Notes: generated from the sequence alone by a model not told the origin. Numbered from the stretch's first letter, positions 24,501 through 36,898 are shown. The stretch is 64,000 nucleotides of DNA from Xylaria sp. FL1777 (GCA_022578965.1 MU400520.1:62001-126000); one strand, 5' to 3'. Numbers and translations are program-made.

Positions 24501-25540
24501 GCTTGCCAACAACGATCACGACAATGTCGAATTATTTGTATGTCGAGATATATGACGTAATATCTATTATTCAGGTCAACTAATTCGTGATCACGATTTC
24601 CGTGATGATGAGTTAGGATAATTCTATTATTTGAGTTGAATTGAATTGAGCCTAAGACGAATTTCTTTCAATCTCCCCGCACCAATAATACCAATAATAA
24701 TCTAGATAGTATGTGCCACCAAGAGATGTTGTTGCAGCGTTGGCCATATACGTGAGCCTCCCTCACGGTGCATCGTCGGCGCTAATACTATCTCCGGATG
24801 TAGCTTGACTTACATGCTGTAGACATGCGTCGCGCTTTAATGAGACCACTAGCTTCCCGAGTGTGTGTACGCGAAGCAGCTACACGTAAAGCTTCCATCT
24901 TCACACCGGCGAGTCAACATATATTTACATGATAAATTCGAATGTCTCTTCTACGATTGAGAAATGTGTAAATTGTTTTAGGTCTAAATCTTCAGAGCAC
25001 AAACAAGGTATGATAGCGGAGCACGTGGTAGCTGTCCGCCAAGCCTCCACCCAAGTTGAGAACTTCTACTTGCGGGTGATAGTTATAGGGGCTAAAAAGA
25101 TTGTGAGACAATAAGGATACCTTACTAATAACTCTTTAATAGGAAATCTAAACTCTATATGTATTACAAAGAAGAAATGTCTTGCTATATTACTATAAGA
25201 TGAATGTATGTAATGCTGCTTTTCTTGGTATTGATCCAGTATAATTAACATATAGTACCTAGCTTAGGTACCTCTTGGTGAGGCCGCCAACACAGCGCAC
25301 CGCCACGCGCCTTAGTACACGTGTAAGTCGCTATCTAAATCCTAGTAGCCAATAGAAATAAGGAATATGTATGTTATACCTAATCAGCCAATCACTATAA
25401 TCTAGCACCCCTTGTCTTAAATCTTGAATCTTGAATCTTGGATCTTAAATTTTAGAATTTTAACACCACCTCACCCCTTGTGTGCTCTCCCTTACTAACG
25501 TTACCTCCCATGAAGCTCACTGAGTCCCCGCGCCAGAGCT
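24501..25540. promoter_or_regulatory. Divergent promoter region, GFA / Zn2Cys6
   Basis: Contains no convincing gene. It is AT-rich around 24530-24720 and 25100-25260, with paired CTAGCTTAGGTACC-like words near 25258 and a short direct repeat of TCTTGAA/TCTTGGA (about 25418-25445) shortly before the regulator start. An upstream ORF at its right edge is listed separately. Confidence 0.45.
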
Positions 25541-25587
25541 ATGAGACCGAGCCGGGCTCTGCACAGGAAATCGGTCAAAAAATCTAG
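25510..25587 (+). promoter_or_regulatory. Upstream ORF overlapping the Zn2Cys6 start
   Basis: ATG 25510 opens a 25-codon frame ending with TAG at 25585-25587. It runs past the regulator ATG at 25541 in another frame. If both ATGs are in the same mRNA, scanning ribosomes meeting the first one would bypass the main start, so it could dampen translation. It is irrelevant if transcription starts between the two. Confidence 0.4.
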
Positions 25588-26863
25588 ACACGGCTGCCAA
25601 GAATGCAAGCGGCGGCACGTGAAATGCGACGAGACGAGACCGTCATGCGCCAATTGCGTTGTCCGTCACTCGCAATGCTCCTTTCTTTCTACCATCGGTA
25701 GTCTGCCGGCTCGCTCGTCGTCATCGGCGTCAGCATCGGCGTCAGTGTCGACGGCATCCGAATCTCCGCATCCAGATGAGGCAGCAGCCGCACCAATACA
25801 GCATTCTACTTGCGATACACTTGTAGCACCGACTCCTTGGTCGCAATATGAGCCGGCTATCACAATTAACTCTCTTGTGTCGACCAACCAAACATTCAAA
25901 CTGCACCATCTAGAGCTCCTGCATAATTTCAAGGCGGGCGTGTTGGGAGAGAGCGTTTTGGATTTGGCGGCGGCTGACGGCTACATGGCTATGATAGTTC
26001 GAGAAGCCGTTCAAGCCCCATACCTGATGGACCAGGTTCTCGCTGTATCGGCCGCGAATATGAGTGTCAAACGACCGCACCAGCGGCGCTTCTATCAAGA
26101 AGAGGCGACACACTTACAGACACGCGGATTGACCTTGTTCAACGCCTCTCGGGCTCTAGAGGCAGCAGATCATGCAATGGCCGGCTTTGTCTTCTCCACG
26201 CTTCTCTCGCACCACGTTCTTTTTGATGCGTTTTCAACCCGCACTGATTTTCCTATGCTTCTAGACAGATTAGTTGCTGCGTTCCGTGTCTGCGGTGGCG
26301 TCCGGATCGTGTGCGGAAAGTCGTGGCCATTCATCGTGACACAGTACCATCAGCAAGTTGGAATAAACCCTGAAGAATTCATAGCTCGTTCCGGTTCTCA
26401 GACCATACTCACCACGAAACTAGCTCACTTAGAGACTCTTCTTGCGGATGCGAACCTTAGTCCCTCGATATTGAATCCTTGTAACACGGCTTTAAATCAC
26501 TTGCGAGATTTATCATATTCCGAAGACCGCCGCAGATTATCAGCGTTCCAAACGACCCGGTTGCTTCAGTGGGCGGTTGTCATACCACCGGACTTTATCA
26601 ACCTTGTGGAGGAACGACGCCCTGAGGCTCTCATTATAATCGCATACTACGCATTACTGATACACGATACAAGGGGCTACTGGGTATCTGGCGACGCCGG
26701 TGCCTTTATTATCCGCTCTATTACTAGTTTCTTGGGAAAATACTGGGCTGGATGGCTTGCATGGCCAAATGAAGTGTTGGACTCCGTAGACCCCAACAAT
26801 GGGGCCACATTACTATCAACATTAGACATAAGTACGCAGTGCAGCACTGACGAGGTACCTTGA
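25541..26863 (+). CDS. Zn2Cys6 binuclear-cluster transcription factor
   Basis: Intronless, 440 aa, probably nuclear. The DNA-binding cluster is complete at residues 19-46 (C-x2-C-x6-C-x6-C-x2-C-x6-C; HGCQECKRRHVKCDETRPSC), preceded by a basic stretch. This subtype, with a short Ser-rich linker (about 54-72) and a helical C-terminal region without the large fungal-specific middle homology domain, resembles fungal regulators of the UPC2/sterol-uptake class. The resemblance covers architecture only. The 440-aa length fits a complete protein. Targets are unknown; neighbours are the divergent GFA gene and, upstream, the GH54/GH30 pair. An overlapping upstream ORF may limit its translation. Confidence 0.92.
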   Translation: MRPSRALHRKSVKKSRHGCQECKRRHVKCDETRPSCANCVVRHSQCSFLSTIGSLPARSSSSASASASVSTASESPHPDEAAAAPIQHSTCDTLVAPTPWSQYEPAITINSLVSTNQTFKLHHLELLHNFKAGVLGESVLDLAAADGYMAMIVREAVQAPYLMDQVLAVSAANMSVKRPHQRRFYQEEATHLQTRGLTLFNASRALEAADHAMAGFVFSTLLSHHVLFDAFSTRTDFPMLLDRLVAAFRVCGGVRIVCGKSWPFIVTQYHQQVGINPEEFIARSGSQTILTTKLAHLETLLADANLSPSILNPCNTALNHLRDLSYSEDRRRLSAFQTTRLLQWAVVIPPDFINLVEERRPEALIIIAYYALLIHDTRGYWVSGDAGAFIIRSITSFLGKYWAGWLAWPNEVLDSVDPNNGATLLSTLDISTQCSTDEVP

Positions 26864-27070
26864 TAATTACGGTATGGGTAAGATACGGCTCGACAGTTTC
26901 TAAAAAAGACTTTATCAGTGCAGTAATAAGCTGACATGCCCTAAGCTACCTTGATCACATTCATCCATATTTGAGACACTTGGAGTTATTACACTGTTCC
27001 GAGAACATCATGGACAAATTTTGCTCCGGAAATCCAAAGCATTCAACATCGCAACAGAATCAGCGAAAGT

Positions 27071-28560
27071 TTATGCGTTATATATAAGCTCTTGAACGAA
27101 ACGTCGAATAGCATCATCCGATTCCTGGGTTGCTAAGGGGCCGTAAAATGCCGCATCTTTCCTTCTTACGGCATCTTTACCGGCCTCCAATACTTCAGCG
27201 AGTTGTGGTCGATCCCATGCACTATCAGCAAGACAGCGAACCAAGAGGTCACGTAACTCGAGGTCGATGGCCGGATGCTGCGCCGAGAATCCGTCTCCCA
27301 GAAGCGACCCACCCCTCGTAGCTATGCCTAGGTGCTCAACTGGAAAAATTTCAAGGGGGACCATCTCGCCCAAGATCAACCACATGATAGCCTTACCTAC
27401 ATCCATTAGATTCCGTGGGGTGCTAATGGCGCCGACCTGTCTCGCTAACCCGAAGTCTATCAGCTTCGCAGGTGGAATAACAGCATGTTCCGGGAAATCG
27501 CCTGTGCTACCGAAAAGAACTAGAACACTCCCAGTCAGTTTAAGAGCGGATATCAAGTCATTAGTGTGATGATTGGCGAGTCGACGTACTGTTGCCCCCG
27601 TGCATGTCACCGTGGCAAAAATTGGCGGTGGGAGGGCCCGTCTCTTTGATCTCCTCGAGCGCCGGTGCGGCTCCAGGCGGTTGTTCAGGCGGGTCCCTCA
27701 TAGCAACACAAGCTCTCACCACTTCCGTGTTTGGTCAGTCCCAAATACTCCCTATATTGTGCCCTTCGATTAAGTCACGAGGCCAACTCACAGCAGAGGA
27801 AGATGCTCCATAAGATTCTGTTCGGTATCGTCTGGTTCACCATTTGAATTTTTTCCAGAAGCCGATCTACAGACCCATTCTCAAGGTATTCGAGGACCAG
27901 TGTTGGGCCGGCGAGCCCAGCCAAAAAGTGAGGCGGTCTGCGCCTGATCCTGTTGATCAATCGTCTTGCCAGCCTGAATCGAAGCCTTCTATGCAGAACT
28001 TCATCTTCAACGTCCTCTTTATACGCAATGACCCTTGCTATATGAGCCGAGCCGTTCAATCTCTACGTGTAGGTTATTCAGTCAGTACGATTTTATACAT
28101 GCGCACGTCCTCATAGTCTCTCAGCCACTACATTCACATCCCTCTACCCAACTCAACTTCATGAATATTAGGCAAAGACGGCCGTTCAACCTACCGCCAT
28201 TATGCTAATCTCGTTTCGTAGTTCGTCCCAACGATCATGATGTCGTGCTCTTTTTATGATGAGCTTCCGTGACCTTCCAGCGGAGTCAATTTGCCGAACA
28301 CGAAGTGCTACCCCAAACGCCCCGGCGCCGACCACATCCTCATACTGAAAATTTGGAAGACTGTCGAAATATGCGCGCGCTTCGTGGGCGCGGTCTTCGA
28401 GCGCTGCATCTTCTGCAGCGAGCGCGTCCGCGAATCTTTGCTCGAAGTCGTTAAGGTCATGGGCCCCAGCTGATACTGGGACTCCCTGGGCAGAACCCCG
28501 ATAACTCATAGTAGGAATATTATTCGAGTGCTTGTGGTTCGACTCGGCGCTCGAGCGCAT
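27071..28560 (-). CDS. Protein kinase-like protein with HGDxHxxN loop (4 exons)
   Basis: Predicted 405-aa kinase fold. Exons (minus): 28560-28195, 28062-27792, 27721-27590, 27519-27071; 1218 bp. Kinase marks in order: glycine loop GAGAFGV (78-84), ATP-binding Lys103 (KLIIKR), helix-C Glu117, catalytic loop HGDMHGGN (249-256) and DFG (278-280). The loop has HGD instead of the usual HRD, and a His where eukaryotic kinases have Lys (HRDLKxxN). This resembles aminoglycoside-phosphotransferase-type or lipopolysaccharide-kinase-type loops. The catalytic Asp and metal-binding Asn/Asp are present, so activity is plausible. Upstream in-frame sequence reaches 28632 without an ATG; 28509 (MSYRGS) is an alternative start. 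Substrate is unknown. Signalling role and localisation cannot be told from sequence. Confidence 0.85.
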
Positions 28561-29933
28561 CTGTAATGTGGTCTTCGCATGAGCATCTTTCACGCGGACA
28601 GTCCATTGTCTGCCGAGCGGGAGCAGGAACACAAAGACCCGCCTATTCCGGATATAAGCCCCGATTGCAATAAAACAAAGAGCGCCCGGGGCTAAGGAAT
28701 TTTTTATAGAGTATGATCACTACCTAGGTACTCATGCTTCTCGTTAGACTTTATTTCGACAATGCTTAAGAAATATGCCCATCGCTCAGGAATGACGCCT
28801 TTCCCTCCAAGGTATACTTTCAACTTGATAAGAGTATAGTGTTTTTGCCAAAATGCTACAATAATAGACACTAGTCAATGTCGTTCAACCTCAGTGTGTC
28901 ACGCATTTGAACACCAATTAGGTAAGATATTTTTCGCGTAGAAGCGGATGTATAGACCGTTGTTGCACTGATCGCAACAACAGCGTCGATTTGCGTGACA
29001 ATATTCTTAAGTGCCGGAATATCCGAGGGGATCATACGGTGGTTGTTTGCTTGTATCTCCAGCTCGTCTCCCTAGATTCCCACTTACTGAGGATAATACA
29101 TTGCGCAGTTTGTGTTTTGAAGGCGTAAGGGGTACACGTGGTATACGGTCGTTATAAAACATAGGTCTTCCATGTCGTCTACGGGATGGAGTGATGACGA
29201 TACATATGTTGGTAAGAAATTGATACAGGCGCATCGACGCGTTTCAACTTTTACGTTAAGAAAGGCTTGAACACGTGTCAACAATCAAGGCAAACAACAT
29301 AGGTATCACAAGTATCAGAATGGCGAGTGGTTTAACGACTGGTTGGCCAACAGCAAGTATAAGGTATTATATTTAACCTAAGATAACACTCCCTTATCTA
29401 AAATGAAGAGAAGGAATTCTTCTTAGCCGTTTTACACGTACTTTATGCCCAAACATAAAGCTATTGAAGTTAACAAGGTGAAATGGAATGGGCAGCCACA
29501 AGAATATATTTGTCCCGAAACTCAAGTTCACGGACAACACGCATAGAAGTTTGGGGTTTATCACGGACCCATTCCGAAAGGCAAAATGGAACAAAAAGAA
29601 GGCGCTCCCTTCCATAACTATCAACCAAGGAAGTGGGACAGAGGCACCTAGGGGTAGCAAAATAAGTATTCGTACTGGGATCAAGCAATGGTGACTGTCA
29701 GATTCATGGTGGGTTACTAAATGGCAGGAAAACACGACAACTCATGTCTTCCAGGATTCCCTTCATAATTTCCCGCAATCGATATATATAGACGATGTCA
29801 ACCTCCCGTTACGACTCCTATCCTTCACCCTTCAGTACACCCAAACGAGAGCACAATAACTACTACCCTCAACGAGCTTCTTTAGCAAATACAACACTCA
29901 TGAATGGTTCCTCTAGGCTAGAATTATAGAGTC
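28561..29933. other. Divergent intergenic region, kinase-like / 2EXR
   Basis: 1.4 kb without a convincing gene. One TACCTAGGTA palindrome at 28721-28730 and a TATATATA element at 29783-29790 are present. Overlapping frames on both strands at 29394-29735 have no motif. Confidence 0.45.
29783..29790 (+). promoter_or_regulatory. Possible TATA box of the 2EXR gene
   Basis: TATATATA about 145 bp before ATG 29934, followed by a pyrimidine-rich, CA-rich leader. Position and composition fit a core promoter; a chance match cannot be excluded. Confidence 0.35.
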
Positions 29934-31049
29934 ATGACAGACCTAAATTTTCCACAGTTTAATCGACTCCCCTTCGAATTGCGCAATGATGTTTGGGATT
30001 TTTTTGCCCTACCTCGAGGTCCCATGTTGCACACTATATCTCCCAAATATGACGCACGTGATCATCTCATTATTAATTCCTTGGCTTTGGGTGATTCCAA
30101 AAGCTGCAATAGAGATCAGATGATTAATGTCCGCAATCTTTCCACCACTACGGCATTGATTCATGTCAATCAGGAGGCCAGGAAAGCCGTTCTCGCCGGC
30201 CGCGAGCTTCTCGGCATGCCCGACGGCAAATTTAACATTGACGTGTTTCTCGGCGGCGTCTACAACATCTTGAATAAGGATCAGCGGCGCCTCATGTTGC
30301 ACAGCTTCTTCTTCGTTAACTGGGACATCGACATGTTCTACTTTCGATGCGGCTTCCAAACTGTCATGCATGAGATCTTCGATGAGTGCTGTCTGCACAG
30401 AATAAAGCATATTGCAGTCGAGATTGATGGCCCGGAGGCTCGGGGAGATACGCTTAATGCTCCGGGTTACTACAAGCTCTTAGGTAAAACTACCTCCGAG
30501 CCGCTGTCCTTCCTTCAACTTTACCTACCATCAGTAACAACGATGTATCTGGCGCTAAGCTTCTACACGACGCGCCGAATGTGTGCTTATGTCTTGTTTG
30601 GAACGAGCGAGTTCTCGGATGGTGACGTGTCTATGGAAGACTTAGGTGAAGAGTTACAGGAGACAGATTTGAGCTTGGATTACTCCGACTACGAGTTAGA
30701 TTCGGAAATGGAGGATGGGTGCGATGAAATGCTTTCTCATTATCCCGAAGATGTATATGGGTTCCACCATATTATTCCCGGATACCACTGCTACTCCTCG
30801 AACCCCATCACCTATCTCTCTGGACGGAAAACTCCTGAAACTCCTCAGACAGAAGTCGAGACTTCTTTCAAGGACTGGGTTGATCAAATTGTATCTTACG
30901 CCGAAGAAGACGCCAGGAATATTTTTAAACATTCTATTGAGATTCGGATGGTCATGGACCATAGCGGCGGCTATGATAGGATTGTGGATGGCTATTACCG
31001 AGGGTGTGTTGGTCTCATTCCCGTCGATGAACCATCCCCTAAATCTTAG
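29934..31049 (+). CDS. 2EXR-domain protein
   Basis: Intronless, 371 aa. The N-terminal block FPQFNRLPFELRNDVW with the downstream FALPRGPML is the hallmark of the fungal 2EXR family, a large, mostly uncharacterised group in Pezizomycotina whose start resembles an F-box helix. A conserved block of the type ALIHVNQEARKAVL follows (about 78-91). Residues 224-265 are strongly acidic (DGDVSMEDLGEEL and after). No catalytic motif is seen, and 2EXR proteins have no agreed function. The gene ends cleanly 1.2 kb before the next gene. Confidence 0.85.
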   Translation: MTDLNFPQFNRLPFELRNDVWDFFALPRGPMLHTISPKYDARDHLIINSLALGDSKSCNRDQMINVRNLSTTTALIHVNQEARKAVLAGRELLGMPDGKFNIDVFLGGVYNILNKDQRRLMLHSFFFVNWDIDMFYFRCGFQTVMHEIFDECCLHRIKHIAVEIDGPEARGDTLNAPGYYKLLGKTTSEPLSFLQLYLPSVTTMYLALSFYTTRRMCAYVLFGTSEFSDGDVSMEDLGEELQETDLSLDYSDYELDSEMEDGCDEMLSHYPEDVYGFHHIIPGYHCYSSNPITYLSGRKTPETPQTEVETSFKDWVDQIVSYAEEDARNIFKHSIEIRMVMDHSGGYDRIVDGYYRGCVGLIPVDEPSPKS

Positions 31050-32240
31050 TTTCATTGGCGTTTATTGCCTAGCCCTCCACCTTCTCCAGAGGGCTTTGGA
31101 CTTCGGGGGGGATTATGGGGATTATCAATGTAGGCGATCAGAGTCTATTGGTAGTGCCTAAATAATTAAGGATTCAGTGAGCTACAGTTTAGCGGCCTCT
31201 CAAAAAAGACTAGAAAAAACCGAATAGACTAAACACCTTGTTGGTTCCCGCGAAAAAGGAATGTCAAAATTTTAACTCATGTTATAGCAGAACTTTCAGT
31301 CGACAGTAGATCTTTACGAGAAAACCACCCTTGAGCTATTAGGCACAGCCAAGGTAATCGTCTATTTATCGCTTACCGCAGAATGTGGTGATAAGACTAG
31401 CATCTCCGATCTCTTCAACATCAAGACAGTACTTACGACCACCTCTAGCTACATTTAAGGCATAGAAATTGAAAAGTTTTACTTGCCAGTCTATTGCCGC
31501 TCAAGGCAGCCAGGTGTCAAGCTAATCTTCTCAACTCGCTAAAGTTGCAACCGCAGACATATCGCTCATCCCAGTGCCCCTTACATTAAACATAATGTGT
31601 CCATTAGAGTCCTCGTTTGAGAGCAATCGATAGATTTTATGTTTCGCAGAGTATTAAATCATAATGGCCAAATTACAGGCTAGTAATAGATTAATACATG
31701 TTAGCAATACAGACTCTACTAGTGGTATAAATGCAACACAACCTAACTTAACCCCTTTATATATATAATAACAAAAGCTGTTTCTTTTTATATGATTAGC
31801 AACTAGAACTATATTTTTTATATAACCTTGTTATTTATAGATTTAAAATGACTTTATTAAAATGGGGGAAGGAAAAACGATCACTCCCTAAGGGGTAGTT
31901 CGACTCTACGTACGGTGCTTATCCCTAAGACCGACAGTACAACGCGCACACTTGCATAAACCTCAAATTATTACTCTCTATTATTAATTTCCACTTTCTT
32001 TATTTACCTCTGCATACATCCATACTAGTTTTTACTTCATTTTTACTTATTTTAGTCATTCTATCTTGTGCTATGTTGTTCAAGCAATCGAGTTTCAGAG
32101 GGGCTTGTGAGCTATGTGAGATGTTGTACTAGTCTAATCACTTGCTGGGGTATTCCTGTCCAGTAGAAGTGCATATATACCGTTCTGGCACTAAACCAAC
32201 AACGGCGTCGTTTTGCGTGACAATTCTCTATTAAACCTTA
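31050..32240. other. AT-rich intergenic block
   Basis: No gene seen. 31610-32080 is strongly AT-rich with runs such as TATATATA and multiple stop codons in every frame, as expected for neutral or repeat-decayed DNA. It lies between the 3' ends of two convergent genes. Confidence 0.5.
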
Positions 32241-34021
32241 TCATTGGGCCTGTAGTGACCGCCTCCATATCTTCACTGGCATCTCTCCAAGGATGTGATT
32301 CATCGTTTCCAATCTCTGGAGCTTAAAGCCTTTAGGCAGAGCAAACTCATACCTGTGAACAAGAGATGCGATGAGGACGGCTTGTTCCAGGTACGTGATG
32401 TTGCGGCCAATACAACCACGGCCTCCGGTAGAGAAAGTGATGAAGGAGCTTTGCAATGACTTGCCCTTCTCGCCAAGCCAACGCTCTGGGATAAACTTGT
32501 ATGCCTCTGGGAAAACTGACTCGTCGCGGTGGGCCACCAACGCCGAAATACTAACTGTCGTGTTTCCCGGCACGTATTCACCCATAATACTCAAGCCTTC
32601 AGGAGGGGTTGTCCGTCTATAGCAAATCATAGTTAGCAAGTACTTCAGATAAATAACAGTAAATGGGAGTTAAAGGGAGAGCGAGAGCTTGAATATTCAA
32701 TCTCCTTCTAGTAGGGATTGGTCAATATGGACTTGAAGCATTAGAATCACTCACGGTAGGCCATGCGGCGTCGGAGGCTGCAAGCGCAACGATTCATCAA
32801 GGCACGCACGAAGGTAAGGTAGGTTCTTGACCTTTCTGTACGGCGCGATGATCTCGTCGGGGTCTAACGCGGCATCGATTTCTTGACGGAGTCGGGAAAG
32901 AACTTGAGGGTGTTTGAGTAACTCGTAAAGCACATTGGTAACCGCTATGGCTGTTGTTACACTGCCTGCATTCATCATAATATTGACTTCGGCGACAACT
33001 TCACCCCATTCCAGATTGTTGGGTTCGCCTTTCTTGCTTTCCATCAGCGATTGAAAGAAATCATCGTTTTTCACGCCAGCTTTGTAGCGCTCAAACCTCC
33101 GGGAAGAACAGTGCCTGACGATCGCATCCCAATTTACTGCTGACTGGGACATACGTCGATAGAATGGAATGATGTTAGAAAGCTTATTTAAAAGCTTGTA
33201 ATATTGGTAGCTCCAGATCAAGAGTGATTGCTTTCTTGCTGTTGGATAGAGAGCCCCTCGAATGTCTACCTCATAAGTTGTCCCATTGGGCCTTTGGGCA
33301 GTAACTGTGTCGTTTCCTCGGTCAAGAAGCCCCAGACTTTCAGACAAGCCGATATCCGTAATAGCGTCGAGTGTAAAGTAGTTGGTCCATTGACGGTAGT
33401 CGATTTTAACATCCTTTGGGTCTGGATAAACCTGATCCTTGGGAAGAGGATCGGTGCAGCACGAATCAAACTTCCTGAACAGCCTTTCTACCTTGTCTGC
33501 TACTTTGAATTCCCACTCCTGCAGGTTCTTGATTGCATATGCAGCAGATAGAACCCTACGCTTCCGAGCATGATCCCCCCTGTCGACTACGTCGGCAAGG
33601 TGATAATGTGAACCGGCGCTAATTACGTAGGACTCATCCTTGAGGCACGGCGTTCCATGACCGTATATGTCCTTAATAGCAAGAACGCTGCCGAAAGACA
33701 GAGTATTGGGGCCAGTACGCAGAATAGGTTGTTTTTTATGCAGTTTCGCAAGATAGTCTGACCGAGCACCTCCGTGTGCTAAGATCATAAAGGGGACATT
33801 CGACATGCCCGAGAACAGACTCATATTAGGGAATTTACGTAGGCCTAGGCAGAAGGACTGTCAATTCTAAGAGTTCTCTGTTGCGACTCAGGCTGGGTAG
33901 TCTGAAACCCACCTTTGGTATCTTTGAAATAGATCACAACCGGATATACCAGAAAATATGCGAGAGCGAAGAGGGCTAGGGCAGCCGCATATGACGGCGC
34001 TCCCAACAATGAGGAAACCAT
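32241..34021 (-). CDS. Cytochrome P450, membrane-anchored (3 exons)
   Basis: Predicted 524-aa ER monooxygenase. Exons (minus): 34021-33913, 33844-32755, 32616-32241; 1575 bp. The first exon encodes the membrane anchor (about residues 8-30, LGAPSYAAALALFALAYFLV), then a LRKFPNMSLFSG hinge. P450 marks: I-helix NAGSVTTA, ExxR as ESLR within DESLRLQPPTP, the PERW segment, and haem loop FSTGGRGCIG with ligand Cys468. The overall pattern matches the large fungal group that includes benzoate-hydroxylase-like and secondary-metabolism P450s, which does not fix the substrate. It belongs to a different subgroup from the P450 at 14.4 kb (different I-helix and haem loop). The nearest divergent neighbour is the inositol-type transporter. 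Confidence 0.94.
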
Positions 34022-36898
34022 TTTGCATAAATTGACCTCTTTAGATTATCTTATCTAGACATAAATGGGCTGATGAAAAGTTTCTGAGAAAGAATCGCTA
34101 TAAAATGAAGGCGGTTGCTCGTCCAAATATACACATACTATGTCCAACGCATCAAATTTAGAACCTGTTTATAACTACATATTTACCATTGTATTGAAAC
34201 CCCTCAGTCTCCAAAATAACTGTTGCTATCACTGTGTAGTCATAAGACCCTGTTTCTTGCTGAATTAGTCGGCATGCTCTGTTGTATCAAGCTCTATGGA
34301 TAAGACGTCCGATTGTGTGTGGATTAATTCTGGAGCAATAAAGCAGCGGCCAAGGAGAGCTAAAGTCTAGTCTATCAGGGACTTACCAAACTTGCTAATT
34401 GCGCCCAAGAAGGAAATTTTTTTTTCGAGGCAATGTAAGGTACCATGTCGCGCTAATCGCTCATTGGATACGGGAAATAGTCACCCACCACCTTGATGGG
34501 CACGTATCCACTAAGACCATAACTCACGATGCATCATGATAAAGGTAATCCAATCCAACATCTTGAGTAGACGTCTTTCATTGCTGTGCTCCGTAGTCGG
34601 AAGAAGAGGGTAAGTCAAGTACGTAGCCAGAAACCCCCAACTTCGCCGAATTTGACAAACCAATGGCGCTGTTAGGAACCCAGCTCCCCAGATCCCCAGA
34701 TCCCCCCTGTACGCTATTATTCACTCCTCTCGCGGCTAACTAATAGAATACAACGGCGTGACGACGGGAGTATCGTTCACACTTTACATTCCCTTCTCAC
34801 CAAGCCTCCTGCTGCGGGTGGAAATGATATATTGCCAGGTTCTGAGGCAAATCAAAACCTCTTGCTTTCTAGAATCCCAGCTGACCGGTACTTACCCCAG
34901 ACCTGTCAACGAAGAGATGCTCTTGGGGCTAAACTTTAGAGACATTTTCGGCCCCTCTCACCCCTTTGTTGTCGAGATTGTTTAAATTCTCCTGCCGACA
35001 TCACGTCCCCCACGTATCGGCATCTCAAAGGTAAGGTCGCAGCGACATAACGAATTCCCTGCCTGTCAGTATTCGTGCTCCATGGCTAACTATGCAGTTG
35101 TTGTGCGAAGAAGGGCAGACGCTATATCAAGTGAAGTAGATGCCCGCCACATCGGTGGGCCACAACAGCTACCGAGCCCACTTCAAGTCTTGGTATGTTA
35201 GTTCGCGTCATCTTTAACACAGATGAGCGTGATTCCAGTTTCTAACTAGATAATCTTGGTGTATGTTTGATAGCAAGAGCCTCATATTTATCGATGAGAT
35301 TGTTGAAGCCTCAGCAAACCAGGGGGAAGAGAGCTCTAGCTTCGATACAGAACTCAACGAGCCTTTGATTCCTATCCATATATTTCACTGGCTGATGATA
35401 TTTTGATAGACCACTAAGAATAAAAGGTGCTCTATTATGTCTTAGTCAAAGTCAAAAAGAATTATTCCCGGCTAACAGAATAAAGCACATAATTATAGAG
35501 ACTGTTCGGCTTCCCACCGCCGTATACAAATAATCGGTCGTGCGATACAGCTAGGCATAATTCACGTGACCCCCATAGAACTGTAAGCTTTTCGTTAATG
35601 GGGAGCCGCAATTCAAGGCTCGAAATATTGGACCAAGCCTGAAGACATATGGACTTAACATAACTATAGGTAGGTAACGGGAACTGTTAGCTCCCGAACT
35701 GACATGCTGGTCCTCCCGTTAGAGAATAGTGAGGAGGTAGTACAAGAATGGGGAATGTGATCGTGCACCGGATACCCCGTAAATATACAGGAATCATTTA
35801 TGTTATTAAATCTCAGTAGTCGACCCTCTTGTAGTGATGGAGCTTCATATAGGACCACCCAGCTATCATTATCCATAAATTACAGGCAAAGTATGACGTT
35901 CTATAATACGAACCTACTTACCTCTTTTCTTCTATTTTCCTATACGTCTTACTTCTAATACCACGACGGAGAAAAGATGGGAGAAGGGACAATAAGATGA
36001 CCACCAAGCGTCAGCATACAACAACCTAATGGATACTCAGGCACGCTAGAGTGAAGCGCCAAGCCAGTTCATAATTACTGTGTTATTTTCTAGTGTAGCT
36101 TGCATATCGGACCTATGGAAGTAAGCGGGTACTGCGCTACTTAAGACATTGCGTAGATGACGTCTTAGGAATCAATCGCAAGTACAATATAAAATATAGA
36201 CAGGGAAAAAATCTAAAGGTAAATGTTTTCCGCAGCCCCGTACAGGGATTGTCGAAACACTGCCGTGCTAAGAGGTCAGAAATTACCTTATTCAACAAAA
36301 AGGGTTTTGATGCCCGCGCTACCATGTTCATTCACGTATACTATTCCGGAAGACCACGTACCATGCGGCGAATTTAACTAGACGGGTTAAATCTATCACA
36401 ATTCCAATTATCAGTGCCTCGCCACATATAACCTAATTCCCATTGGCTAGGTATTAAGCGGCTCCTTCAGCCCTTACATACTGTAGCTGGGTAGGCATAA
36501 CCATCTTATGTCTTCCGTGGTGAAGATTTACCCCACACTTTACTCCCCCACAGTCTCCTCCATCCCCCACATTCCCCCACATTCCCCCAGGATTTCCCCG
36601 GGCACTAACTGCATGCCAAGACACTTAGTCTAGGTACTCGGACAATTCGTCTACATATTAGACTTTTGAGGAGTTATTTGTTTCTACCCTTGCAACTAAA
36701 CAAACATACGATGATAATATTACCGATCGTTCAGTAGACCGAGGGTAAACCCGAGAATCATTGTGAGCAGATCCATAAATTCCGCTGATCTCTCGTTATC
36801 TAATTCATGACTCTGGTATCTTTTAACAAAGATTCTCAGTATTTCGAGGTTACTACTTTCTGTGATACTTTTTGTCCGTCACGTAACACGGTCACAAA
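34022..36898. other. Long divergent intergenic region
   Basis: No supported gene. Short frames at 34758-34985 and 35082-35195 and an open stretch ending near 35406 read like protein in patches, but their frames cannot be joined by valid splice sites, so at best they are a decayed gene. A C-rich tandem (ATTCCCCCAC repeated) lies at 36562-36590, with a duplicated CCCCAGAT near 34690. Confidence 0.4.
36562..36590 (+). repeat. C-rich short tandem, ATTCCCCCAC-type
   Basis: About three imperfect copies of a 10-bp unit with C5 runs, about 310 bp before the transporter start. The C5 runs also look like CCCC stress-element cores. Confidence 0.5.

Noticed and set aside
34758..35406. Three short protein-like frames possibly forming one gene
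   Set aside because: The GTATGT donor after 35192 and the acceptor near 35274 leave the last frame out of phase, and no family is recognised; treated as possible decayed DNA.
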